Below are positions 1 to 4,936 of a stretch of 11,122 nucleotides of DNA, one piece after another (positions within the stretch are counted from its first letter, which is position 1; each line of letters starts with the position of its first letter). A program made the position numbers and the translations under genes. The notes below the pieces were generated by a model, which saw nothing but the letters and a program-made list of their open reading frames with translations, was not told the origin of the DNA and made no database searches. The DNA is from UBA10161 sp964581105 (GTDB lineage: Archaea > Micrarchaeota > Micrarchaeia > Anstonellales > Anstonellaceae), in the NCBI GenBank assembly GCA_964581105.1, contig CAZOMB010000029.1, forward strand, positions 1 to 11,122. Direction: 5' to 3'.

Positions 1-7
1 CAACAGT

Positions 8-30
8 TGAAGGGCTGCTAATGCCCTTCA
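8..30. repeat. Inverted repeat with 8-bp perfect arms
   Basis: The arms TGAAGGGC (8-15) and GCCCTTCA (23-30) are perfect reverse complements around a 7-base loop. The right-arm octamer recurs exactly at 61-68, so the left arm could pair with either copy. The repeat sits at the window edge, upstream of the first gene. It could be a terminator or processing hairpin of whatever lies to the left, an operator, or part of an unseen RNA gene. I tested a tRNA reading on both strands and it failed. The rest of 1-122 shows only short open stretches running off the left edge (for example a 12-codon tail ending at 41), too short to call. Confidence 0.5.
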
Positions 31-74
31 TCCCTGGTTAAAGTTACACTACCGCTCTACGCCCTTCAGTCAAG

Positions 75-83
75 CTTTTATTC
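75..83 (+). promoter_or_regulatory. Possible TATA-like box before the amidohydrolase gene
   Basis: The short A/T-rich stretch CTTTTATTC is the best TATA-like match between the left edge and the start codon at 123. A transcript start about 25 bases downstream, near 105, would leave a short leader carrying the ribosome site at 108-114. The match is weak and the assignment is by position only. Confidence 0.25.
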
Positions 84-122
84 TTCTCCCCTGAACAAGT
101 GTGCAGTGGGAAGGCTGATAGA

Positions 123-842
123 ATGAAAAAAGTGCTGTTTGGGGAGCTTACCTCAAAGGAAATCGCAAAAATTTCAAAAAGCAGGAAAAAGCCAGTGCTA
201 ATACTGCCAATGGGGGCAACAGAGGCTCATGCAGAGCACCTCCCAGTGTGGACTGATTCAATAACCCCATATGAGCTTGCCAAAAGGGTGGCAGCAAAAT
301 CAAACGCGCTGGTACTTCCTCCGCTGAACTATGGGTTTTGCTATACCTTAAGGCCTTGGTCAGGCACAGTTTCATTAAAGTCAGCAACCTTTGCAGCAAA
401 TGTACGGGACATAACAGCAGAGCTTGTGAGAAACGGGTTTGACAGGATACTTTTTATGAACGGGCACGGGGCAAATGCAACAATTGCAGGCCATGTTCTC
501 AAAGAGCTTGCAGATGAGCTAAAGTTCACTTCATGCGTTGTTTCATGGTGGTACATAAAAGAGCTTGAAAAAGTATGCGGGAAAGCTGCCGGCCATGCTG
601 ATGAAAATGAGGAGTCAATAGTAATGGCTTTAACAGGCTGGAAAAGGCGCAAGGCAAAACAGGCAAAAAGCACAAACTATTTTGGCAGGGTAATACCAAT
701 GCCAAAAAACCAGTTCACAAAATACGGGTATTGCGGCAATGTTAAAAATGGCTCTGCCAAAAGGGGCAGGAAGATGGAAAAGATAATTGTTGCAAAGCTG
801 GTTAAGCTGGTAAAAGCAGGCTTGCTTTTAGAGGAGGGATAA
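123..842 (+). CDS. Creatininase-family metal-dependent amidohydrolase
   Basis: This 239-residue protein belongs to the creatininase family of metal-dependent cyclic-amide and formamide hydrolases, which includes creatinine amidohydrolase, archaeal formamide hydrolase ArfB (flavin/F420 pathway) and the mycofactocin peptidase MftE. Residues 31-45 hold the signature GATEAHAEHLPVWTD, with metal-ligand candidates Glu34, His36 and Asp45. Residues 113-117 form the NGHG loop with His115. Residues 158-165 (HADENEES) match the family HAGExETS motif, with Glu161 the likely ligand. Length is typical. An in-frame GTG lies at 99, but I chose ATG 123 because GGGAAGG at 108-114 is well spaced for it. The stop lies one base before the NAC start, so the two are probably co-transcribed. 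The substrate cannot be fixed from sequence. ArfB-like activity is one option, but no flavin or F420 genes are nearby to support it. Confidence 0.88.
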   Translation: MKKVLFGELTSKEIAKISKSRKKPVLILPMGATEAHAEHLPVWTDSITPYELAKRVAAKSNALVLPPLNYGFCYTLRPWSGTVSLKSATFAANVRDITAELVRNGFDRILFMNGHGANATIAGHVLKELADELKFTSCVVSWWYIKELEKVCGKAAGHADENEESIVMALTGWKRRKAKQAKSTNYFGRVIPMPKNQFTKYGYCGNVKNGSAKRGRKMEKIIVAKLVKLVKAGLLLEEG

Positions 843-843
843 A

Positions 844-1173
844 ATGCTTCCAGGAATGGACCCAAAAAACATGCAGAAAATGATGAAGCAAATGGGCATA
901 AAGAGCAATGAGATAGACTCAACCAAAGTCACAATTGAGCTAAAAGACGGCGGAAGGCTCGTTGTATTTGAGCCTCAGGTAATACAGATTGAAATGCAGG
1001 GCCAAAAAACCTTCCAAGTATCAGGCAAAGTCTCAGAGGAACAAGAAGCTGGGGAAGATGACATAAAAATGGTCATGGAGTCAGCAGGCTGCTCAAGAGA
1101 AGAGGCAATAAACGCACTCAAGGAAACAAACGGAGATATTGCTGAGGCAATCCTGAAACTGAAAGAGCAGTAG
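844..1173 (+). CDS. nac: Nascent polypeptide-associated complex protein (archaeal alpha-NAC)
   Basis: This 109-residue protein is the archaeal nascent polypeptide-associated complex, a ribosome-bound homodimer that contacts emerging chains. Residues 1-20 are a Met/Lys-rich leader (MLPGMDPKNMQKMMKQMG), common in archaeal NAC. Residues about 20-63 form the NAC beta-barrel domain, rich in alternating hydrophobic strands (VTIELKDGGRLVVF and neighbouring strands). An acidic linker follows, then a C-terminal UBA domain at about 70-108 (DIKMVMESAGCSREEAINALKE, then NGDIAEAILKL in the typical three-helix pattern). Length and order match the family. The start has a strong ribosome site, GGAGGGAT at 833-840, lying inside the end of the preceding gene. 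The pair therefore looks translationally coupled, though no shared pathway with the amidohydrolase is evident. Confidence 0.95.
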   Translation: MLPGMDPKNMQKMMKQMGIKSNEIDSTKVTIELKDGGRLVVFEPQVIQIEMQGQKTFQVSGKVSEEQEAGEDDIKMVMESAGCSREEAINALKETNGDIAEAILKLKEQ

Positions 1174-1178
1174 CAGCC

Positions 1179-1186
1179 ATATATAA
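1179..1186 (+). promoter_or_regulatory. TATA-like box for the candidate small RNA
   Basis: ATATATAA lies 6 bases after the nac stop and is the best TATA-like match in this gap. An archaeal transcript would start about 25-27 bases downstream of its centre, close to G1209. That is exactly the first base of the first hairpin described below. No coding sequence starts within the next 160 bases, so the box makes most sense as the promoter of a noncoding transcript, although a long leader for the gene at 1355 is also possible. Confidence 0.5.
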
Positions 1187-1208
1187 GCTTTTTTGGAATA
1201 AACTGCCT

Positions 1209-1280
1209 GCTTCTTAACAGAAGCGTGGGAGGTGAGATGGAGCCTTCGGGTGCACCATCTCCCTCTGTTATTTTATTTCT
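1209..1280 (+). ncRNA. Candidate structured small RNA
   Basis: This non-coding gap holds strong structure. Hairpin A has arms GCTTCT (1209-1214) and AGAAGC (1219-1224) around the loop TAAC. Hairpin B has arms GAGATGG (1234-1240) and CCATCTC (1255-1261). It is extended outward by GAGG/CCTC (1229-1232 with 1262-1265, one bulged T) and inward by GCC/GGT closed by the stable cTTCGg tetraloop at 1244-1249. A TATA-like box lies at the right distance upstream, and a T-rich tract follows. TAACAGA (1215-1221) can also pair perfectly with TCTGTTA (1264-1270), which would break hairpin A. I could not match the RNA to tRNA, SRP RNA, box C/D, H/ACA or a known riboswitch. It may be a stand-alone RNA or a regulatory leader of the downstream gene. 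Confidence 0.45.
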
Positions 1281-1286
1281 AATTTT
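1268..1286 (+). terminator. T-rich tract, likely archaeal terminator
   Basis: The stretch after hairpin B is almost entirely T with a few A and C bases (TTATTTTATTTCTAATTTT). Archaeal RNA polymerase terminates on such tracts without needing a hairpin. It would serve the candidate small RNA and also the amidohydrolase-nac transcript, and it separates both from the next promoter at about 1305. Confidence 0.4.
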
Positions 1287-1303
1287 CACAAACAAAGCAA
1301 AGC

Positions 1304-1312
1304 CTTATATTT
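1304..1312 (+). promoter_or_regulatory. TATA-like box for the nucleotidyltransferase-HEPN-uvrC unit
   Basis: CTTATATTT is a TATA-like box whose predicted transcript start falls near 1333-1335. This leaves a leader of about 20 bases containing the ribosome site AGGTGG at 1345-1350 and the ATG at 1355. The box is followed directly by the inverted repeat at 1317-1338. Confidence 0.45.
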
Positions 1313-1316
1313 CTTA

Positions 1317-1338
1317 TTTCCGAAAACAAATTCGGAAA
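1317..1338. promoter_or_regulatory. Operator-like inverted repeat over the predicted transcript start
   Basis: Two perfect 8-base arms, TTTCCGAA (1317-1324) and TTCGGAAA (1331-1338), flank a 6-base spacer. A third half-site CCGAA (1340-1344) forms a second, shorter inverted repeat with TTCGG (1331-1335). The element lies between the TATA-like box and the ribosome site, where a bound dimer would block transcription. The next gene encodes a winged-helix protein, so autoregulation is the natural inference. A leader-RNA hairpin is the alternative. Confidence 0.5.
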
Positions 1339-1354
1339 ACCGAAAGGTGGCAAC

Positions 1355-1981
1355 ATGTACCTTGAGAGGATAATTGGGACAAGCACGAAAGTTGCTGCAC
1401 TTAATGTGCTTTTGAGAGAGCCAGAAACAAAGTTTTTGGAATCTGAGCTTGCTGCAAAGGCAGGCTCTGCAGTTTCAGAGATAAACAGGCAAATGCCGGC
1501 ATTAGTGAAGGCAGGCATTGTAAGGATGGAAAGGGTTGGCAAGGGCAAGCTATATCAGGTAAACAACAGGCATTTTCTTGCCCATTCGCTTAAGAAAGTC
1601 TTTGAAGACCTTGACAATATATACAGAAAAGCTGCAAGAAAGATATCAAAGTTTGCAGTTTGCTCATCAAAAGGCCTGAAGGCGGTCATACTTGTTGGAA
1701 GCGCTTCAAAAGGCAAGATTAGAAGCGATTTAATTGATTCCCCAAGCGACATTGACATTGTTTTTATTGTAGGCAGGGGGAATGAAAAGCAGCCTCTTTT
1801 CTCAAAATTGGTTTCATACATTAATTCAGAAACTGCAGAAGAATATGGGATAATATGCTATCCAGTCGTTTTGAGCGCTAAAGAGTATCTGGATGCGCTT
1901 AAAGACAAGGATAGGTTTATACTGGAAGTGCATACAGGGGGGGTGGAGCTTTATGGAAAAAAACCAAGAAGCTTTAGTTGA
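1355..1981 (+). CDS. Winged-helix / minimal nucleotidyltransferase fusion, antitoxin-like
   Basis: This 208-residue protein joins an N-terminal winged-helix DNA-binding domain (about 12-75, with a recognition-helix region around SAVSEINRQMPALVKAG and a basic wing RMERVGKGKLYQV) to a minimal nucleotidyltransferase domain (about 105-205). The nucleotidyltransferase signature is GS at 115-116, Gly120, and SDIDI at 131-135 with paired aspartates 132 and 134. The spacing between the two motif halves is a few residues longer than in typical MNT proteins. I see no clear third acidic residue in the following strand (IICYPVVLS). MNT proteins paired with HEPN proteins act as antitoxins, some by transferring AMP to the toxin. 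Here the HEPN gene follows directly and overlaps by 29 bases. The fused DNA-binding domain suggests it also represses its own promoter. ATG 1355 follows AGGTGG with good spacing. Confidence 0.82.
   Translation: MYLERIIGTSTKVAALNVLLREPETKFLESELAAKAGSAVSEINRQMPALVKAGIVRMERVGKGKLYQVNNRHFLAHSLKKVFEDLDNIYRKAARKISKFAVCSSKGLKAVILVGSASKGKIRSDLIDSPSDIDIVFIVGRGNEKQPLFSKLVSYINSETAEEYGIICYPVVLSAKEYLDALKDKDRFILEVHTGGVELYGKKPRSFS
1937..1943 (+). other. Run of seven G in the nucleotidyltransferase-HEPN overlap
   Basis: Seven consecutive G lie near the 3' end of the nucleotidyltransferase gene, 10 bases before the HEPN start. The HEPN reading frame is already open upstream of the run (from at least 1893). 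Loss of one G, gain of two, or a +1 ribosomal shift would therefore fuse the two proteins. The run also forms part of the G-rich ribosome site for the HEPN gene. Confidence 0.6.
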
Positions 1982-2372
1982 CTGGGCACTGAAAAAAGCA
2001 GAGCAATACTCTTATTCAGCAAAGCAAAATGTCGAGGAAGACAGGCTTTTTGTTGCAGCAGAAGAGGCATTTAGGGCAATTGAAAACTCCCTTGAGGCAC
2101 TCTTGTATTTGCGGGGCATAACAAAGATTGCTTATCCTGGAAAAGCAAAGGAATTCACAGGAAGGCTCGCATTGCAGTTCCTTGTCAGGGACAACCTTCT
2201 TGATAAAAAGATTATTTCAAGGCAGGATTATGACAAATACCTTGCATATGCAGCAAGGCTGCACCAAGCAGGGTACAGGTATGGTTCTTTTGAGGCAAAG
2301 GAAGTAAGACACGCTCTTGAGTATGCTGAGAATTTATTCTACAAAGCATCTTCCATGGCAAAATCAAGGTAA
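1953..2372 (+). CDS. HEPN-domain protein, partner of the nucleotidyltransferase
   Basis: This 139-residue, mostly helical protein resembles HEPN-domain proteins encoded beside minimal nucleotidyltransferases. The order is an N-terminal helix (WALKKAEQYSYSAKQ), a long helix rich in Ala/Glu (AAEEAFRAIENSLEALLYLRG), a variable middle, and a final pair of helices (YLAYAARLHQAGYRYGSF, then ALEYAENLFYKAS). Many HEPN RNases carry R-x4-6-H, and HepT-type toxins carry RX4HXY. Here the corresponding segment reads Arg102, five residues, Tyr108, Arg109, Tyr110. The catalytic His position thus appears to be Tyr, while a tyrosine remains where HepT is AMP-modified. It may be a weak or inactive RNase, or one of the HEPN subtypes without the motif. 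An earlier in-frame ATG at 1893 was rejected: ATG 1953 follows GGTGGAG and gives a compact overlap. Confidence 0.72.
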   Translation: MEKNQEALVDWALKKAEQYSYSAKQNVEEDRLFVAAEEAFRAIENSLEALLYLRGITKIAYPGKAKEFTGRLALQFLVRDNLLDKKIISRQDYDKYLAYAARLHQAGYRYGSFEAKEVRHALEYAENLFYKASSMAKSR

Positions 2373-2389
2373 TAGAGAAAGGTGTTCTC

Positions 2390-3982
2390 ATGCTCTCAAA
2401 AACAGCAAAAACAGCCCCAAATTCCCCAGGAGTATACCTTTTCAAAGCCAAAGCTGGCACTGTGCTCTATATAGGCAAGGCAAAAAACCTGCGCGCAAGG
2501 GTAAAGAGCTATTTTTCAAAGGAAGTGCCGGAACAGACAAGGCAAATGCTCTCCCAAGCCCAATCAATTGACTACATAATAACAGACAATGAGTCAGAGG
2601 CCCTGCTTTTGGAAAGTCAATTAATCAAAAAACATTTTCCAAAGTATAATGTCATGCTAAAGGACAATGAAAAATTCACATATATTGTGATAACTGATGA
2701 AAAATTCCCAAGAATGCTGCTTGCAAGGAGGAACAGGGGGGGTAAAATAAAGGCAAAAGGAAAAATATATGGCCCTTTTACATCTGGCTCTGCACATGTA
2801 TTGGTTGCCTCTACTTTAAGAAAAGCATTTGGGCTTAGGATTTGCAGCACATTCCCAAAAAAAGCCTGCCTCCAATACCATCTAGGCTTTTGCACTGCCC
2901 CTTGTGTGGGATTTGTGAACCAAGAGCAATATGCAAAACAGGTTCAAAAGCTCAGGTCAATTTTGTCAGGAGGAAAAAAGCTTGGCAAAATTCTCAAGCA
3001 AATGGAAAAGGAAATGAAAAAAGCCTCAAAGCAAAAAAGGTTTGAGCAGGCGCTTGAGCTGAAAAAGTCAATCCTTTCCCTTTCCTCTCTTCTTGAAAGG
3101 CAGAAAATTGAAGGGCCTGGCAAGGGTGATGAGGATTTTATTTGCATTGTCAAGCACAAGGGAAAATGCTATTCCCAAGTATTCAGGCAATCTGAAGGGG
3201 TGATAAGGGACAGGAAAAAGTATGAGTTTGAGCCAATCTCAGACGCGCTTTCAGAATTCCTGCCCCGATTTTATGAGGCAGGAAAAATTCCTAGCAGGAT
3301 TTATTTAGAAAACGAGCCAGAGTCAAAAAATGCGCTTGAAAAATATCTGGAAAAGAAAAAAGGGGGCAAAGTAAAAATAATAGCTCCAAAAAAGGGAGAC
3401 AAGAAAAAGCTTCTTGACCTGCTTTACAAAAACATAATGCTTGAGATAGGGGGAAAGGCAGACCCTGCTTTGATTGAGCTGCAGCACAAACTAGCTCTTC
3501 CAGCAATACCAAGGATAATGGAGTGCTTTGATGTTTCCAATTTGTTTGGCTCTTCAATAGTGGGCTCAATGGTGCAGTTTTTGAATGCAAGGCCAAACAA
3601 GTCAAATTACAGGCGCTTTAAAATCAGGACAGTTGAGGGGCAGGATGACTTTGCCTCAATGAAAGAAATAGTCTTCAGAAGGTATGCCAGGTTAAAAGGT
3701 GACAAGGCACAAATGCCAGACCTGGTATTAATTGATGGAGGAACAGCACAGCTTAATGCCGCGTTGTCAGCTTTGCAGGAGCTCAACCTTTCCATTCCCT
3801 GTGTTTCTTTGGCAAAAGAATTTGAGGAAATTTATCACCCGGAAAAAGAAAAGCCAGTCCGCCTGCCGCGCTCCTCTTCTGCCCTTAAGGTGCTCCAGTT
3901 TGCAAGGGATGAAGCGCACAGGTTTTGTATTTCATACCATAGGCTTTTAAGGAAGAAAAGGATGGAAAAGGACGGGCAGTAG
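2390..3982 (+). CDS. uvrC: Excinuclease ABC subunit C lacking the C-terminal HhH domain
   Basis: UvrC makes both cuts in nucleotide excision repair after UvrB marks the lesion. Domains in order are GIY-YIG nuclease (about 10-92: GVY 14-16, YIG 27-29, Arg37, Glu75, Asn87), a cysteine cluster (Cys152, 160, 168, 172, matching the iron-sulfur-type cluster described for bacterial UvrC), a UVR motif that binds UvrB (about 207-238, KRFEQALELKKSILSL), and the RNase H-like nuclease (about 375-520: Asp381 in ECFDVSN, Asp449 in LVLIDGG, His510 in RDEAHRF). The protein ends at residue 530, right after the second nuclease centre. The tandem helix-hairpin-helix domain that brings bacterial UvrC to about 600 residues is missing. 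Only 35 bases separate the stop from the next gene, so no shifted remnant exists. ATG 2390 follows AAAGGTG at 2378-2384, and the gene starts 17 bases after the HEPN stop. Confidence 0.95.
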   Translation: MLSKTAKTAPNSPGVYLFKAKAGTVLYIGKAKNLRARVKSYFSKEVPEQTRQMLSQAQSIDYIITDNESEALLLESQLIKKHFPKYNVMLKDNEKFTYIVITDEKFPRMLLARRNRGGKIKAKGKIYGPFTSGSAHVLVASTLRKAFGLRICSTFPKKACLQYHLGFCTAPCVGFVNQEQYAKQVQKLRSILSGGKKLGKILKQMEKEMKKASKQKRFEQALELKKSILSLSSLLERQKIEGPGKGDEDFICIVKHKGKCYSQVFRQSEGVIRDRKKYEFEPISDALSEFLPRFYEAGKIPSRIYLENEPESKNALEKYLEKKKGGKVKIIAPKKGDKKKLLDLLYKNIMLEIGGKADPALIELQHKLALPAIPRIMECFDVSNLFGSSIVGSMVQFLNARPNKSNYRRFKIRTVEGQDDFASMKEIVFRRYARLKGDKAQMPDLVLIDGGTAQLNAALSALQELNLSIPCVSLAKEFEEIYHPEKEKPVRLPRSSSALKVLQFARDEAHRFCISYHRLLRKKRMEKDGQ

Positions 3983-4017
3983 CTGGTTATTATTAGTTTA
4001 AGGAGCATACTTCTTTT

Positions 4018-4677
4018 ATGGCAATAGAACTGATATACGCAATCTCGCTTTTTGCCAACTATGCAGCAATTGCAATAAATTCTCTCCTCAACTTCTTCAA
4101 CCCGAAAAAGCTTGTAGGGTCTGCCAGTGAGTTCAATTCGTATATTTTGTTAATAGCATTAGTAGGTATGGCAATGCTGGTTTTCAGCTCTGGCTTGGCT
4201 GGCTTAGGCAAGATGGTGCAGGATATCTGTTTTGGCCCAATATGCATTACAGTATTCCTTCTTGCTCTTCTTTATGTGTTCATGTTCAGCAAAAACAACC
4301 AGTTCCAGTCATTGCTGTTTGTTGCTTCTATTGTGCAGCAGTTTGCCCTGTTTGCAACTTCGACAGCCTTTAACAGCATGCCAATGCTTGCCTCATTTTA
4401 CATTGGCGGGCTGGTTTTCACCCTCATTGGGGGAGTAGGAATAGGAAAGCTTCTTGCCTGGCGCTTTCCTGTAGCAGACGCAAGACAGGAGGCTCTTGCC
4501 AACAAGATTCTCAACAACCTCAACCCCAACGCACCTGGCGGGGTTCATAACCTAAGAGTGAACATGATTGCAAATGCCAATAATGTATTCAAAAACAGAC
4601 CACGGGACATAGCAGGTGGCCTTATTGCCTACTCAATTTGGATGAGCTTCATGACCTTGCTCCTGCTTCTCGTATGA
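4018..4677 (+). CDS. Polytopic membrane protein of unknown function
   Basis: I do not recognise this 219-residue protein. It shows about six hydrophobic segments, at roughly 5-25, 42-64, 70-90, 97-117, 121-147 and 199-218. A soluble polar stretch at about 150-198 is rich in Asn and Ala (NKILNNLNPNAPGG, then NMIANANNVFKNRPRD). There are no obvious transporter or catalytic motifs and no signal peptide distinct from the first membrane helix. It follows uvrC by 35 bases, with AGGAG at 4001-4005 a little far (12 bases) from ATG 4018. It could be read from the uvrC transcript or from a weak promoter in the gap (TATTATTA near 3988-3995). Its placement does not by itself imply a role in repair. Confidence 0.8.
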   Translation: MAIELIYAISLFANYAAIAINSLLNFFNPKKLVGSASEFNSYILLIALVGMAMLVFSSGLAGLGKMVQDICFGPICITVFLLALLYVFMFSKNNQFQSLLFVASIVQQFALFATSTAFNSMPMLASFYIGGLVFTLIGGVGIGKLLAWRFPVADARQEALANKILNNLNPNAPGGVHNLRVNMIANANNVFKNRPRDIAGGLIAYSIWMSFMTLLLLLV

Positions 4678-4702
4678 AAAGGTTGTAGACATAAGAATAG
4701 TA

Positions 4703-4927
4703 TCAATCTGCTTTTTGGATTATTTTTTGGCCGTATGTAATTACAATTGCGCCGACTGCAATGATCAGCACTGTTCCAAAGCAGCAGGCGCTTTCAAGAT
4801 TTAGCCCTATGCCTGATTCTGGTTTCACGAACAACACTGCAAGCGCGCCTGCTGCTATTATCACAAACCCAAGTACCAGGAAGCCAAAGCCGCTTATTTT
4901 TTCCTTGAAGTATCTCCAAAAGCCCAT
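4703..4927 (-). CDS. Small two-helix membrane protein
   Basis: This 74-residue protein has a short basic N-terminus (MGFWRYFKEK) and two hydrophobic helices, about 12-34 and 46-66. The loop between them contains Pro, Glu and a Cys-Cys pair (ESACCFG). The C-terminus is polar and charged (GQKIIQKAD). I do not recognise a family. The ribosome site GAGGTG (4938-4933) overlaps the uvrA stop codon, so its translation is probably coupled to uvrA. An in-frame GTG at 4933 lies inside that site and was rejected in favour of ATG 4927. It is the last gene of the - strand block and ends 25 bases from the end of the convergent membrane-protein gene. Confidence 0.7.
   Translation of the reverse strand: MGFWRYFKEKISGFGFLVLGFVIIAAGALAVLFVKPESGIGLNLESACCFGTVLIIAVGAIVITYGQKIIQKAD
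4711..4728 (+). terminator. Oligo-T tract ending the + strand uvrC unit
   Basis: Two T runs (4712-4716 and 4723-4728) lie about 35-50 bases after the stop of the membrane-protein gene and read as T on the + strand. They sit inside the 3' end of the convergent small gene, so transcripts of the two blocks would overlap slightly. The assignment rests on the archaeal rule of termination at oligo-T and on position. Confidence 0.35.
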
Positions 4928-4936
4928 AAACACACC

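Noticed and set aside
1..31. Start of a divergent - strand gene (ATG at 31-29 running off the left edge)
   Set aside because: Only about ten codons are visible, with no convincing ribosome site or correctly spaced TATA-like box.
1..75. Possible tRNA on the - strand, suggested by a GTAGAGCGGT stretch resembling a D-arm and a 7-base-loop hairpin
   Set aside because: No acceptor stem, T-arm or properly paired anticodon stem could be built on either strand, and the 7-base loop has an unsuitable base after the would-be anticodon.
1206..1280. Box C/D or H/ACA guide RNA, or a fluoride-type riboswitch, for the structured gap
   Set aside because: No C and D box pair, no terminal ACA-type box, and the conserved riboswitch core bases do not line up.
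1893..1952. Longer HEPN protein starting at ATG 1893
   Set aside because: It adds 20 residues unlike the family, lies deep inside the upstream gene, and the ribosome site GGTGGAG supports ATG 1953.
3982..4017. Frameshifted remnant of the missing UvrC helix-hairpin-helix domain
   Set aside because: The gap is only 35 bases, and reading it in all three frames gives no GxG-type hairpin sequence.
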